Shown: positions 12,973 to 28,528, numbered from the stretch's first letter. The stretch: DNA of 64,000 bases from an uncultured Enterobacteriaceae bacterium (GCA_947631255.1 CANRKT010000005.1:22451-86450), one strand, 5' to 3'. A program made the numbers and translations. The notes: a model not told the origin generated them from the sequence alone.

Positions 12973-14405
12973 TGCGTTTTATCATTCTCGGGAAAAACCG
13001 GTAATTCGATACGAAAGCATACTCCTGCTTTCTTATCATGTATCAGATAGAGCTGACCTTTCATACGATGAATACAATCCCTGGCAATACTGAGGCCTAA
13101 TCCACTGCCTTTCACTGAACCTTTACGTTGTAGGCTGCCTTGATAGAAAGGCTCAAAAATCATTTCTCTCTCCGATTCAGGAATTGCCTGACCGGTATTA
13201 GCGACATCAATATGTAGTTGATTACCTGACTGGACGCTACGAATATAAATGGTACCGGATTTAGCACCATAGTATACCGCATTGGAATAGAGATTATCTA
13301 AGACGCTCATCAGCAATACCGGTTCAGACAGGCAGGCAACAGGGATGAGGTCAGTTTCAGTTCGCATATGCTTGGCTCTGGCAGGTAAACGGTGTGCCGC
13401 TATCACACTGGTGACCAGAGGGGAGAGATCCACTTTTTCCAGCTCAACAGCGCCGTCTATTACCCGACGGTTATAGTCCAGCAATTGTTCGATAAGCTTT
13501 TGCAAGTGACGACTACTGTCGTCAAGAATAGACACCACCTCTTTCTGAGAGACCGTTAGCGGTCCGACGACCTGATCTGCCAATAATTCCGTACCTTCAC
13601 GCATACTGGAAAGTGGCGTTTTTAACTCATGCGATATATGGCGTAAAAATTCGTGTCGCTGAGACTCGAGCCAGCGTAAACGCTCGCTTAGCCAGACGAT
13701 ACGTTGTCCGATAGTTCGGAACTCTCTCGGACCTTTAAGACTCTCTCCGTCTTCCAGTAATCGCCCTTCCCCAAGATGCTTAATCATCCTTTCAATGCCT
13801 TTTACCGGGCCGATTATCATGCGGGTAAAAATAATAACCAGATTCAGACTCAATAAAAACAACACCAGCGCCTGCCAGCCAAAGAACTGACCACGCTCAG
13901 CAATATCCTGCTGCAATTGCTGACCACGAGAAAAAACCACCCCCCGGGTCGCCTGAAGCATATCAGCATTACTGACAGAAAAAACTTCAAGTTCATGTAA
14001 TGCAGCAGTATCCGGAGCATTATTACGGCACTGTAACACTGACAGTGCCGCCAGGGATTTGGTCAGTGTTTGTAGCAAACGGGTATCAGCTATAACCAGA
14101 GCATGGGCTTCCAGCATCTGGGCATAATTTCCATGCTGTTCCTGATACAGGCTCAACAGGCGAGCATCTTCCAGCACGCAATACTGGCGATAACTCCTCT
14201 CCATTTCCAGCGCAATATTGGTCATCGTCTCACTACGGCCAGCGTCAGCCATGGTGCTACGGTGAGTTTGTTCTGCCTGAGCACTGAGCGTGTTCAGACT
14301 CTGCCATGCTTGCCAGGCAAGTACCAGTAACGGAACCAGAACCAGGAAAAAGGCCATCATAACAAGCTGTCGTAATGAGCGGGGGAAGATATGCCACTTA
14401 TTCAA
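12969..14405 (-). CDS. glrK: Sensor histidine kinase GlrK (QseE)
   Basis: HISHELKTPLSSMREGTELLADQ H-box; GSGLGLSIARDCI; HAMP. Confidence 0.95.
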   Translation of the reverse strand: MNKWHIFPRSLRQLVMMAFFLVLVPLLVLAWQAWQSLNTLSAQAEQTHRSTMADAGRSETMTNIALEMERSYRQYCVLEDARLLSLYQEQHGNYAQMLEAHALVIADTRLLQTLTKSLAALSVLQCRNNAPDTAALHELEVFSVSNADMLQATRGVVFSRGQQLQQDIAERGQFFGWQALVLFLLSLNLVIIFTRMIIGPVKGIERMIKHLGEGRLLEDGESLKGPREFRTIGQRIVWLSERLRWLESQRHEFLRHISHELKTPLSSMREGTELLADQVVGPLTVSQKEVVSILDDSSRHLQKLIEQLLDYNRRVIDGAVELEKVDLSPLVTSVIAAHRLPARAKHMRTETDLIPVACLSEPVLLMSVLDNLYSNAVYYGAKSGTIYIRSVQSGNQLHIDVANTGQAIPESEREMIFEPFYQGSLQRKGSVKGSGLGLSIARDCIHRMKGQLYLIHDKKAGVCFRIELPVFPENDKTQ

Positions 14406-14485
14406 TTGACTGTTCTCATTTTATCGTTCAGACAAGATGCTAGCCGGGATTGAATTGAGTTGAAAGCGGAGTTTACAGAAACAAT

Positions 14486-14676
14486 AAAGGCAGGGTAAAA
14501 ACCCTGCCTTTATCTCAGAAATAGGCGGCGCCTTACTCAACGTTTCGCCCTGTGTATGATAAGCCCGAAAGCATTTATCAAAAGTTGGACGGCAGGCACC
14601 TTAATGTGCGTCATTCGGAGGTTTATGTAGCCTGTTTAATTAAAAACGCTGACATAAGAAGTTGAATGAGCAACGA
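14486..14676 (-). ncRNA. glmY: GlmY small RNA (TSS approximate)
   Basis: Minus strand GTCGTTGCTCATTCAACTTCTTATGTCAGC...ACATAAACCTCCGAATGACGCACATTAAGG...; between glrK and purL as in E. coli; ends at terminator AAAGGCAGGG-TTTTTA-CCCTGCCTTT (14486-14511). Confidence 0.9.
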
Positions 14677-14686
14677 CAATAATAAT

Positions 14687-14700
14687 GCACGATATATGCC
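14687..14700 (-). promoter_or_regulatory. Sigma54 promoter of glmY
   Basis: Minus strand TTGGCATATATCGTGCAT: GG-N10-GC spacing, about 12 nt upstream of the predicted glmY start. Confidence 0.8.
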
Positions 14701-14789
14701 AAGATGTAAATAAAAACATCAATGATATGATTTATAATGAATTTTAAAAATAAAAAACCAATAAAAAATCACATTACGAGCACAAAAAC

Positions 14790-14901
14790 CGTCGCTTTTT
14801 TGAGACACTCAAATGACTTAAACTAAATATATTTAACAATCATAATGTTGCGTGTCTCCAAAAAGAGACACATAACATGACATTGTCGTGATTTAGCGAC
14901 A
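14790..14901 (-). promoter_or_regulatory. Three GlrR activator boxes (TGTC-N10-GACA)
   Basis: CGTC-N10-GACA at 14790-14807; TGTC-N10-GACA at 14853-14870; TGTC-N10-GACA at 14884-14901. Confidence 0.8.
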
Positions 14902-14905
14902 TAAT

Positions 14906-14930
14906 AAACCCCTCAAAAATCGAGGGGTTT
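14906..14930 (-). terminator. purL terminator
   Basis: Hairpin AAACCCCTC-GATTTTT-GAGGGGTTT. Confidence 0.7.
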
Positions 14931-14949
14931 ATATCAGCTTAGCGAATGA

Positions 14950-17900
14950 TTAGCCCAGCTGTTTACGGGCGTTACGGAAAATACGCATCCACGGGCTGTC
15001 TTCGCCCCACTCTTCCGGATGCCAGGAGTTATTCACGGTACGGAATACGCGTTCAGGATGAGGCATCATAATGGTAACGCGTCCGTCTTCATTACTCACC
15101 GCTGTAATCCCCTTAGGTGAACCATTCGGGTTCGCGGGATAGCGCTCAGTGATATTATTCGCACTATCGATAAAGCGTAGCGCTACCAGACCTTTGCTTT
15201 CCAGCGCCAGCAGATGAGCCTCATCACGCACTTCAACGCGGCCTTCACCATGTGAAACGGCAATCGGCATATGTGAACCCGCCATTCCCTGAAGCAGTAA
15301 TGATGGGCTATCAGTCACTTCAACCAGGCTAAAGCGTGCTTCAAAGCGGTCTGACTGGTTACGGACAAAGCGTGGCCATAGCTCACTTCCGGGGATCAGT
15401 TCCCGCAGGTTAGACATCATCTGACAACCATTACAAACGCCCAGAGCCAAGGTCTGAGGACGCAGGAAGAATTCGGCGAATTCATCACGTACACGTGAGT
15501 TGAAGAGAATCGATTTCGCCCAGCCCTCGCCCGCACCCAGCACATCACCATAGGAGAAACCACCGCAGGCAACCAGTGTCTGGAAGCTATCCAGTCCGGT
15601 ACGGCCAGCCAGCAAATCACTCATATGAACATCAATCGCATCAAAACCTGCGCGATGGAATGCTGCCGCCATTTCAACATGAGAGTTAACGCCCTGCTCA
15701 CGCAGAATAGCCACTTTAGGACGAACACCGGTCGCGATAAACGGCGCAGCGATATCGGCTGTGATATCAAAATTCAGTTTAGCACTGAGGCCTGGATCAT
15801 TATCGTCAGCTTTAGCCTGATGTTCCTGATCCGCACAATCAGGGTTATCACGCAGACGCTGCATCTGCCAGGTGGTTTCTGCCCACCAGAGACGCATCGT
15901 GGTGCGGCTTTCGCTAAAGACTGACTCACCGTCAGCCGTCAGAGTAAAGCTATCACCAGCGACCGCTTTACCGAGGTAGTGCACACAATCTGCAAGGCCA
16001 TGCTCAGCAAAACACTGTTCGACAGCAGCTCTGTCTGCGGCACCAACCTGGATAACACCACCTAACTCTTCGTTAAAAAGGGCAGCCAGTCGGTTATCAC
16101 CAAGAGCACTAATGTCTGCTTTAATACCACAGTGACCGGTGAAAGCCATTTCCGCCAGAGTGACTAACAGACCACCATCAGAACGGTCATGCCAGGCCAG
16201 CAGCTTGCGTTCAGCTACCAGCGCCTGCATGGCATGCCAGAAGCCTTTCAGTTGCTCAACATTGCGCACATCAGCAGGCTTGTCACCTAGCTGACGATAG
16301 ACCTGAGCGAGTGCCGTAGCACCGAGCGCGTTATGACCGGCACCTAAGTCAATCAGGAACAAGGCATTGTCTTCAGTACTTAACTGCGGTGTCACGGTCG
16401 CACGCACATCTTCAACGCGAGCAAATGCCGTGATAACCAAAGAGAGTGGTGAGGTCATCTCTTTGATGCTGTCTTCCTGCTGCCAGCGGGTTTTCATCGA
16501 CATAGAGTCTTTACCCACTGGAATGGTCAGGCCCAGTTGCGGACAGAGTTCTTCTCCTACTGCTTTTACCGCTTCATATAAACCGGCGTCTTCACCTGGA
16601 TGTCCGGCAGCGGCCATCCAGTTAGCAGACAGTTTGATACGTTTTAGAGAACCAATCTGGGTCCCGGCAATGTTCGTTAAGGCTTCGCCGACGGCAAGAC
16701 GAGCGGAAGCGGCAAAATCCAGCAAGGCAACAGGAGCACGCTCACCCAGTGACATTGCTTCGCCATAGTAGCTGTCGAAACTCGCTGTAGTAACGGCACA
16801 GTCAGCGACAGGGATCTGCCACGGGCCGACCATCTGATCACGCGAAACCATACCGGTTACGGTACGATCGCCAATGGTCACCAGGAAGGTTTTTTCGGCA
16901 ACTGTTGGTAAGTGCAGTACCCGGTTAACCGCATCAGCGATAGTGATTTCACTGTCGTTCAGGGCATCCCCTTGCGCTTTCAGCGTTTCAACATTGCGCT
17001 CCATTTTCGGTGTTTTACCCAGTAGAACATCGAGCGGCATATCAATAGGCTGATTGTCGAAATGGCTGTCATTCAGTGTCAGATGCGGTTCCTGAGTTGC
17101 TTCACCAATCACTGCATAAGGAGCACGTTCACGACGGCACAGAGCATCAAACAGGGCTAACTGCTCTGGCATAACGGCCAGAACATAACGCTCCTGGGAC
17201 TCATTACACCATACTTCTAACGGGCTCATTCCCGGCTCATCATTTAAGATATCGCGCAGTTCGAAACGACCACCACGTCCACCGTCGCTGACCAGTTCTG
17301 GCATTGCGTTCGACAAACCACCGGCGCCAACGTCATGGATAAAGACAATCGGGTTATCATCACCCAGCTGCCAGCAACGGTCGATAACTTCCTGGCAACG
17401 ACGTTCCATTTCAGGGTTATCACGCTGAACAGAAGCAAAATCCAGGTCGGCATCAGACTGACCGGAAGCCATTGATGAAGCCGCGCCACCGCCAAGGCCG
17501 ATGTTCATTGACGGTCCACCAAGAACAATAAGCTTCGCACCCGCAGGTATTTCACCTTTTTGTACATGGTCAGCACGAATATTTCCGATACCGCCTGCCA
17601 GCATAATAGGTTTGTGATAGCCGCGAAGCTCTACGCCATTATGGCTGTTAACCTGCTCTTCATAAGTACGGAAGTAGCCCGTCAGTGCCGGACGACCAAA
17701 TTCGTTGTTAAACGCCGCGCCACCTAAAGGACCTTCAGTCATAATATCCAGCGCACTGACAATACGGTCTGGCTTACCAAAATCTTGCTCCCAGGGTTGT
17801 TCAAAGCCCGGAATACGTAGGTTAGAAACCGAGAAGCCCACCAAGCCTGCTTTAGGCTTAGAACCGCGCCCCGTAGCCCCTTCATCACGAATTTCACCGC

Positions 17901-18837
17901 CGGAGCCAGTCGCAGCGCCAGGCCAGGGTGAAATGGCAGTTGGGTGGTTATGGGTCTCGACCTTCATCAGAATATGCGATTCTTCCTGATGGAATTCATA
18001 GCGACCAGAATCGTGGTCAGCAAAGAAACGTCCGACATGAGAACCTTCCATGACCGCTGCATTATCTTTGTAGGCAGACAGAACATGATCAGGTGTTTTT
18101 TCAAAGGTGTTTTTAATCATCTTAAACAGCGACTTAGGCTGTTTTTCACCATCGATAATCCAGTCAGCATTAAAAATTTTGTGACGACAGTGCTCTGAGT
18201 TCGCCTGGGCGAACATATAGAGTTCAATATCGTTAGGATCACGATCAAGCTGAGTAAAAGCAGCCTGCAAATAATCGATTTCATCTTCAGCCAGCGCCAG
18301 GCCCAGACGAATATTGGCTTCGACCAGCGCCTCACGTCCTTTACCTGATAAATCGACGCTTTGTACCGGTGCCGGGCTCTGCTGTACAAATAACTGAGCG
18401 GCATCTTCCAGAGAGGTGAATACCGTCTCCATCATTCGGTCATGGAGCAATTCAGATACTGCTTTCCACTGTTCGTCAGTCAGAGTGTCGGCGGTAATGT
18501 ACCAGGCAACCCCCCTCTCCAGTCGTTTGACTTGTGGCAGGTCACAGTTATGTGCAATGTCCGTCGCTTTAGAGGACCAAGGTGAGATAGTTCCCGGACG
18601 CGGAGTTACCAGCAGTAAATGACCAGCAGGGGTATGTTCTGCGAGGGTTGGACCGTACTTCAGTAACCGTTGCAGGCGGGCAGACTCATCAGCATTTAGC
18701 GGTGCATCCAGATAAGCAAAATGTACATACTCAGCATACACGTCGCTGACCGGCAGGTTAGCGTCATTAAATCTGGTCAGAAGTTTATTAATACGAAATG
18801 CCGAAAGAGCAGGCGAACCACGCAGAATTTCCATCAT
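14950..18837 (-). CDS. purL: Phosphoribosylformylglycinamidine synthase PurL
   Basis: [20 protein letters not shown]...; C-terminal glutaminase [12 protein letters not shown]. Confidence 0.98.
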   Translation of the reverse strand: MMEILRGSPALSAFRINKLLTRFNDANLPVSDVYAEYVHFAYLDAPLNADESARLQRLLKYGPTLAEHTPAGHLLLVTPRPGTISPWSSKATDIAHNCDLPQVKRLERGVAWYITADTLTDEQWKAVSELLHDRMMETVFTSLEDAAQLFVQQSPAPVQSVDLSGKGREALVEANIRLGLALAEDEIDYLQAAFTQLDRDPNDIELYMFAQANSEHCRHKIFNADWIIDGEKQPKSLFKMIKNTFEKTPDHVLSAYKDNAAVMEGSHVGRFFADHDSGRYEFHQEESHILMKVETHNHPTAISPWPGAATGSGGEIRDEGATGRGSKPKAGLVGFSVSNLRIPGFEQPWEQDFGKPDRIVSALDIMTEGPLGGAAFNNEFGRPALTGYFRTYEEQVNSHNGVELRGYHKPIMLAGGIGNIRADHVQKGEIPAGAKLIVLGGPSMNIGLGGGAASSMASGQSDADLDFASVQRDNPEMERRCQEVIDRCWQLGDDNPIVFIHDVGAGGLSNAMPELVSDGGRGGRFELRDILNDEPGMSPLEVWCNESQERYVLAVMPEQLALFDALCRRERAPYAVIGEATQEPHLTLNDSHFDNQPIDMPLDVLLGKTPKMERNVETLKAQGDALNDSEITIADAVNRVLHLPTVAEKTFLVTIGDRTVTGMVSRDQMVGPWQIPVADCAVTTASFDSYYGEAMSLGERAPVALLDFAASARLAVGEALTNIAGTQIGSLKRIKLSANWMAAAGHPGEDAGLYEAVKAVGEELCPQLGLTIPVGKDSMSMKTRWQQEDSIKEMTSPLSLVITAFARVEDVRATVTPQLSTEDNALFLIDLGAGHNALGATALAQVYRQLGDKPADVRNVEQLKGFWHAMQALVAERKLLAWHDRSDGGLLVTLAEMAFTGHCGIKADISALGDNRLAALFNEELGGVIQVGAADRAAVEQCFAEHGLADCVHYLGKAVAGDSFTLTADGESVFSESRTTMRLWWAETTWQMQRLRDNPDCADQEHQAKADDNDPGLSAKLNFDITADIAAPFIATGVRPKVAILREQGVNSHVEMAAAFHRAGFDAIDVHMSDLLAGRTGLDSFQTLVACGGFSYGDVLGAGEGWAKSILFNSRVRDEFAEFFLRPQTLALGVCNGCQMMSNLRELIPGSELWPRFVRNQSDRFEARFSLVEVTDSPSLLLQGMAGSHMPIAVSHGEGRVEVRDEAHLLALESKGLVALRFIDSANNITERYPANPNGSPKGITAVSNEDGRVTIMMPHPERVFRTVNNSWHPEEWGEDSPWMRIFRNARKQLG

Positions 18838-18904
18838 TAAAGATCTCTCGTCTTCAGGGCGAAGGGGGGAAAACGAGGGCTATTATAGAGAATCATCAGC
18901 CTAG

Positions 18905-18920
18905 ACGAAACCGTTTGCGT
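18905..18920 (-). promoter_or_regulatory. PurR box upstream of purL
   Basis: Minus strand ACGCAAACGGTTTCGT, 14/16 to ACGCAAACGTTTGCGT. Confidence 0.8.
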
Positions 18921-19082
18921 ATAAATATCCTCAGATGTTTCTATTGACTATTTTTAAAGCCAAAACATCTTAGATGTTGCTTACTGGCGCTTTATTACGC
19001 AAAATGCGCCTCGGATTATCATAAAACTCGCCGCAATGATGTTTATTGTTAGCTAAGACCTTATCGTTGCAGACCTACATCT

Positions 19083-21769
<2,687 letters not shown>

Positions 21770-21973
21770 GATAACAGATAGAGGGTGACTTTTCTGAGAA
21801 CAATAACTTGTTCAATCACTGTTCGGAAGAAACAATGAAACATTTAATCCGGTAAAATTACCGATTAAACGCGTAAAGCCTCGCCCAATGCGGGCAGGGA
21901 TATAAGCGTGCAGTTGATTTTTACTGTAAATAATATCGGCATCTTACATAATGAAATTGATATGTGTAAAAAC

Positions 21974-22158
21974 ATGAAGCGTACATATAAATACCGTGAC
22001 GGCAAACTAGACATGGCTAAAAGCACAGCATCTCTGGATTGTCGCTGGCGTCGTGAACTGCCATCCGAAAAGCGGTTGTAGCGGTTGCGGTATTAGCCCT
22101 TATATCCTCACTCACTGTGAATTGGGAATTCTCGCCGTGTAGCGCGAGGAGCAGTCAA
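21974..22158 (+). pseudogene. Collapsed IS200/IS605-family tnpB remnant with right-end-like hairpin
   Basis: Translation MKRTYKYRDGKLDMAKSTASLDCRWRRELPSEKR then, after removing one G, KRCSGCG; matches three separated tnpB motifs (MKRxYKYR, YRDGKLxxAK...RWxRxLP, PSSKRCSxCG), followed by GGAATTCTCGCCGTGTAGCGCGAGGAGCAGTCAA, a typical right-end hairpin. Confidence 0.6.
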
Positions 22159-22234
22159 TATCTAAGAGTATTTATTGTTCAATCCGCAGCTTATTATGGC
22201 AAGCTGCTATTGAAAAAGCTGCCCAGGAGAAAAA

Positions 22235-23083
22235 ATGAACTGCTTATTGCGAATAAAAACCCGCTATCCAATGCTGGCACAGAGCGAACGTAAACTGGCT
22301 GACTTTTTACTTGCCGATCCTGAGCGTGTGCGACATTTAAGTTCTCAGCAACTTGCTGAAGAAGCCGGAATCAGTCAGTCGAGCGTAGTAAAGTTCGCAC
22401 AAAAGATGGGCTTCAAAGGCTTTCCCGCCATGAAACTAGCGATTAGTGACGCTCTGGCGAGTGGCCAAACCCCACACTCAGTGCCGGTTCATAATCAGAT
22501 CCTCGGTGACGACCCACTTCGTATGGTGGGAGAAAAGCTGATTAAAGAAAACATTGCCGCAATGCACGCCTCACTGGACGTTAATACCGAAGAAAAGCTG
22601 CTTGCGAGTTTGACTTTATTACGTAATGCACGCCGAGTATTGTTAGCCGGTATCGGCGCTTCAGGTTTGGTCGCTAAAAATTTTTCCTGGAAATTAATGA
22701 AAATTGGCATCAATGCTGTTGCCGAGCAGGATATCCATGCGTTATTAGCAACCGTGCAGGCCATGTCTTCAGACGATATTTTGCTGGCCATTTCCTATTC
22801 TGGTGAACGCCGCGAAATTAATCTTGCAGCTGATGAAGCCTTAAGTGTTGGAGCAAAAGTTCTCACAATAACGGGCTTTACCCCTAACGCCCTTCAACAA
22901 CGCGCAACACTTTGTCTTTATACCATTGCTGAAGAACAGGCTACCCGCAGCGCAGCAATTTCCTCTACCAGCGCTCAAATGATGCTAACCGATTTATTAT
23001 TTATGGCTCTGGTACAGCACGATCTTGAAAATGCACCGAGCCGGATCCGTCACAGTGAAGCTCTGGTTAAGCGTCTGGTATAA
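22235..23083 (+). CDS. yfhH: RpiR/MurR-family transcriptional regulator YfhH (HTH + SIS domain)
   Basis: MNCLLRIKTRYPMLAQSERKLADFLLADPERVRHLSSQQLAEEAGISQSSVVKFAQKMGFKGF. Confidence 0.9.
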   Translation: MNCLLRIKTRYPMLAQSERKLADFLLADPERVRHLSSQQLAEEAGISQSSVVKFAQKMGFKGFPAMKLAISDALASGQTPHSVPVHNQILGDDPLRMVGEKLIKENIAAMHASLDVNTEEKLLASLTLLRNARRVLLAGIGASGLVAKNFSWKLMKIGINAVAEQDIHALLATVQAMSSDDILLAISYSGERREINLAADEALSVGAKVLTITGFTPNALQQRATLCLYTIAEEQATRSAAISSTSAQMMLTDLLFMALVQHDLENAPSRIRHSEALVKRLV

Positions 23084-23337
23084 AACGTGGCGGCACTGCC
23101 GCCTACTCTAATGAGCTTATTCTGCACCAGAATCGTTCCCCCTGCTGATAAGACATTGACTCTCTGCTCTTTCTTAAAAATCTACGTGCTATGATGGGCT
23201 AATTGTTTTTCATTCAGGTCATCAACTTATCCGCTGTATTCATCTTGTCACTGGTAGTCGTTTCATGCAGTAATTGATAAAGTGACTAGGCAAGGAAAAA
23301 GTTAAATCTCATGAGATATTTACATTAAGGAAATAGT

Positions 23338-24381
23338 ATGAAAATACTTATTATTCGCAGAGATAATATCGGTGATTTAATTTTGACTACGCCTTTAATA
23401 TCAACATTAGCTAAGTCATTTGACTGTAAAATCGATGTACTGATTAATACCTATAATCAGCCTGTACTTGAGAATAATCCGCATATTAGACATGTCCATG
23501 TCTACAGTAAACTGCATCATAGAAAACCGGATCAGTCTGCAATCAGTGTCATTTTTAACCGCCTGAAAACTTATATTGATATCTGGTTTACTCAATATGA
23601 TGTCGCTATCATTGCTCATGACCGCTGGAATAATCGATCACTACAATGGGCAAGAATATCTGGTGCAAAACGAATCATCGCGATTGGTGATGACACTCCA
23701 CCAGTGGTTACAGACCCTATCCCTACATCCGAAAAAAAATGTCATATTGTTGAAGTACTTGCTGATCTCACTAAACCTATTGGAGTAGAAATCGCCCCAG
23801 GTAAGCTCGAACTTTATCCCTCTCAGAATGAAATAAATGATATATCAGCAAGATTAAAGCTCCCTTCCGGTGTACCTGTTTACGGTATTCAAATCAGTGC
23901 CAGAAAACCCTTACAACGCTGGCAAGCTGAAAAGTTCATTGAATTGGCTCATAAAATAAGTAACAGAGAAAACTGTCATTTATTGCTATTTTGGTCACCC
24001 GGTTCCTCTGAAAATAAAGAACATCCCGGAGATGATGAAAAAGCACAACAAATCATTCTATCTTGTAAGGACTTACCATTAACGCCAGTAGTAACCAAAA
24101 ATATTAGAGAGTTAATGGCAGCAATGTCTCTGTGTGACCAAATTCTTACCAGTGATGGCGGTGCATTACATATCGCTGCCGGAGTTGGCGTCCCCACTGT
24201 CGCCATGTTTGGCAACAGCGATGCCTGGTTTTGGGGACCCTGGGGTATTCCGCATGAAACACTTGAAGCCCCCGAAAAAAATGTAAGTTTACTTGAAGTT
24301 TCTGATGTTTTTGACCGCTTTATCGCCCTCCGTACTCGTGTCCTTTCTGAAGAGTCAGACAGCTCGATATTGCCCCATTAG
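23338..24381 (+). CDS. Glycosyltransferase family 9 (ADP-heptose:LPS heptosyltransferase-like)
   Basis: MKILIIRRDNIGDLILTTPLISTL N-terminus and TSDGGALHIAAGVGVPTVAMFGNSD C-terminal GT9 signature. Confidence 0.88.
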   Translation: MKILIIRRDNIGDLILTTPLISTLAKSFDCKIDVLINTYNQPVLENNPHIRHVHVYSKLHHRKPDQSAISVIFNRLKTYIDIWFTQYDVAIIAHDRWNNRSLQWARISGAKRIIAIGDDTPPVVTDPIPTSEKKCHIVEVLADLTKPIGVEIAPGKLELYPSQNEINDISARLKLPSGVPVYGIQISARKPLQRWQAEKFIELAHKISNRENCHLLLFWSPGSSENKEHPGDDEKAQQIILSCKDLPLTPVVTKNIRELMAAMSLCDQILTSDGGALHIAAGVGVPTVAMFGNSDAWFWGPWGIPHETLEAPEKNVSLLEVSDVFDRFIALRTRVLSEESDSSILPH

Positions 24382-24723
24382 TTAACATCAGTAACACAAC
24401 AATAAATGCAAAATCGCTCCCTGCTTTACTGTTGTTTCCTGTACTGTATTACTGACGTTTTTACACACCAGCCGGCACCTCAGAAACATCACCATTATTG
24501 GGGCTATCTGGTTTATGTGTTACAGTGCGCGGCATTCTCAATCCTTATCTGCCCATGTGCAGAAAACAAGCTCACACATACCCGTTTTTTCTACGGGAAA
24601 GAATATGATGTGTTGCGGTTTTGTATTATAGGACTGAGTATCAAGCTAAACAGACAGTAAGCCAATCATGAACGACTCCCATAACTTACTGTTTTTACTT
24701 TTCTTTAATGGTAAATCATTCAA

Positions 24724-24984
24724 ATGTCATTACTTATTACTAAGCGCTGTATCAATTGCGATATGTGTGAACCCGAGTGCCCTAACCAGGCGATTTCTAT
24801 GGGAGATGTGCTCTATGAGATAGATACTGAGCGCTGTACTGAATGTATTGGCCATTATGAGACACCGACTTGCCAGCAAGTGTGTCCTATTGCTGGCACT
24901 ATTATCAGTGACCCACTTCATCAGGAAAGTGAGGAACAGCTCTGGGATAAATTTGTGCTGCTCCACCACGCAGACAAAATTTAA
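24724..24984 (+). CDS. yfhL: 4Fe-4S ferredoxin YfhL
   Basis: [56 protein letters not shown]. Confidence 0.96.
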   Translation: MSLLITKRCINCDMCEPECPNQAISMGDVLYEIDTERCTECIGHYETPTCQQVCPIAGTIISDPLHQESEEQLWDKFVLLHHADKI

Positions 24985-25361
24985 CTTTCAATAATCACTG
25001 TCGCACAAGCGTAGTGTCGCTCGTCTGCCAGTGTCACGTGAATAGAACGTACCCCCAGCTCCTGAGCCATCTGCCCAGCCTGCTCTCTGAAGAATAACAG
25101 TGGTTTACCCAGAGGGTCATTACTCACTTCAAACTGATTAAAAGCCAGACCGTTGCGGATCCCTGTTCCCAGCGCTTTTGCCGCTGCTTCTTTAACCGCA
25201 AATCGTTTCGCAAGGAACCGTGCTGGCTGCTGATGGGCCTGATATTGTGTCCATTCATCAGGGCTTAATATCCGTTTAGCGAGTCTGTCACCAGAACGAG
25301 AGATTGCGCCTTCAATGCGTGCAATCTCTACGATATCAGTACCAATTCCCAGAATAGCCAT
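24981..25361 (-). CDS. acpS: Holo-[acyl-carrier-protein] synthase AcpS
   Basis: [37 protein letters not shown]...[20 protein letters not shown]. Confidence 0.97.
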   Translation of the reverse strand: MAILGIGTDIVEIARIEGAISRSGDRLAKRILSPDEWTQYQAHQQPARFLAKRFAVKEAAAKALGTGIRNGLAFNQFEVSNDPLGKPLLFFREQAGQMAQELGVRSIHVTLADERHYACATVIIES

Positions 25362-26092
25362 TAACGACGCGCTTCCAGCATCAGGCGCTTCATCTCGGCA
25401 ACCGCTTCTTTCAGACCGCTGAATACCGCCTGACCAATAATTGCATGGCCAATATTCAACTCTATCATATCTGGAATAGCCGCTATCGCCTGAACGTTAT
25501 GGTAAGTCAGACCGTGTCCGGCGTTCACTTTCAAGCCTTTGGAGGTCGCATAAGCAGTAGCATCGGCAATACGAGCCAGTTCCTGCGCCTGTGCAATTTC
25601 ATCTTTTGCTTCAGCATAACAGCCGGTATGGATCTCAATATAAGGTGCTTTTACCGCTACAGCCGCATCGATTTGCGCATAGTCAGCATCAATAAACAAT
25701 GAAACCAGAATGCCAGCATCAGCCAGACGTGAACAGGCATCTCGCATTTTCTCGAGCTGTCCGGCAACATCCAGTCCACCTTCAGTGGTCACTTCCTGAC
25801 GTTTTTCTGGTACTAAACAGCAAAAATGGGGACGGGTTTCACAAGCAATGGCGAGCATTTCCTCTGTAACCGCCATCTCAAGGTTCATTCGGGTGCCCAG
25901 TGTTTCACGTAAAATACGGACATCTCTATCAGTAATATGACGCCTGTCTTCGCGCAGATGTACCGTAATACCATCCGCTCCAGCTTGTTCAGCAATAAAT
26001 GCTGCCTGGACAGGATCCGGATAACAGGTTCCACGCGCATTACGTAATGTAGCAATATGATCGATATTTACGCCTAACAGTAACTGAGTCAT
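25361..26092 (-). CDS. pdxJ: Pyridoxine 5'-phosphate synthase PdxJ
   Basis: [56 protein letters not shown] over-extended to 26188. Confidence 0.97.
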   Translation of the reverse strand: MTQLLLGVNIDHIATLRNARGTCYPDPVQAAFIAEQAGADGITVHLREDRRHITDRDVRILRETLGTRMNLEMAVTEEMLAIACETRPHFCCLVPEKRQEVTTEGGLDVAGQLEKMRDACSRLADAGILVSLFIDADYAQIDAAVAVKAPYIEIHTGCYAEAKDEIAQAQELARIADATAYATSKGLKVNAGHGLTYHNVQAIAAIPDMIELNIGHAIIGQAVFSGLKEAVAEMKRLMLEARR

Positions 26093-26193
26093 GCAATCCC
26101 CCAAATGTTTACAGATAATGGTTAATGTACATCTGACAACACCATGATGGCTATGGTTGTCTGCTCGACGCCCACCATTTGCGACCAAATAGA

Positions 26194-26901
26194 TTATTTT
26201 TTGGTGATAAACTGACGAAAGAGCTCCCGGCTTTTGAGTGGTTTGCCTTGCAGGTAGGGTTTAAGCGCCATGCGCGTAAAACGCTTTGCAGCGCGCAGAG
26301 TATCGACTTCAACAAACCTGCGTTCTGACAACGCTTTAAGCTGGTGTCCGGTAAAACTGTTGTTAGTAATCACCAGGCTGGCGATAAAACCTTTTTCTTC
26401 ACGATAGAGATAGGTCATGTTATCACTGACCGCCTCACCACTCCCTGCACAATGCAAAAAATCAACGCCGTAGCCAAGATGAGCCAGTAATGCCAGTTCA
26501 AAACGACGTAAAGCTGGCTCTGGCGTTCCGTCGATACCAGCAAGTTCCTGGAGACAGTACAGATAGTCAAAAAACAGATCGGAGAAGCGCGTTTCTTGTT
26601 CAAGTACCCGAGCAAGGAGCTCGTTAACATATAAACCGCTATAGAGAGGAATGCCGTTCAGTGGTAGTGCAAGGGAAACCGCTTCTGCGCCACGTAAGGT
26701 TTTCACCTCACCCCGGCCACCAAAACGAATCAACAGAGGAACAAAGGGTTGTAGAGCACCTTTCAGATTAGAGCGGCGGGAACGTGCGCCTTTGGCTATC
26801 AGGCGGATACGCCCAGATTCTTCCGTGAACACATCAAGGAGAAGGCTGGTTTCGCTCCAGGGGCGGGTATGCAGAACAAATGCCCGTTGCCAGCCTTCCA
26901 T
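26194..26901 (-). CDS. recO: DNA repair protein RecO
   Basis: [41 protein letters not shown]. Confidence 0.97.
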   Translation of the reverse strand: MEGWQRAFVLHTRPWSETSLLLDVFTEESGRIRLIAKGARSRRSNLKGALQPFVPLLIRFGGRGEVKTLRGAEAVSLALPLNGIPLYSGLYVNELLARVLEQETRFSDLFFDYLYCLQELAGIDGTPEPALRRFELALLAHLGYGVDFLHCAGSGEAVSDNMTYLYREEKGFIASLVITNNSFTGHQLKALSERRFVEVDTLRAAKRFTRMALKPYLQGKPLKSRELFRQFITKK

Positions 26902-26911
26902 TGATTAGTCT

Positions 26912-28506
<1,595 letters not shown>

Positions 28507-28528
28507 TTAATTAATGCGTCGACTAATT

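Noticed and set aside
15417-15620. Alternate-frame ORF in the purL glutaminase region, considered as a sign of purL disruption
   Set aside because: purL is continuous over 1295 codons with intact motifs.
24406-24660. 84-aa ORF between GT9 gene and yfhL
   Set aside because: No clear ribosome-binding site or recognisable domain; kept only as an unexplained interval.
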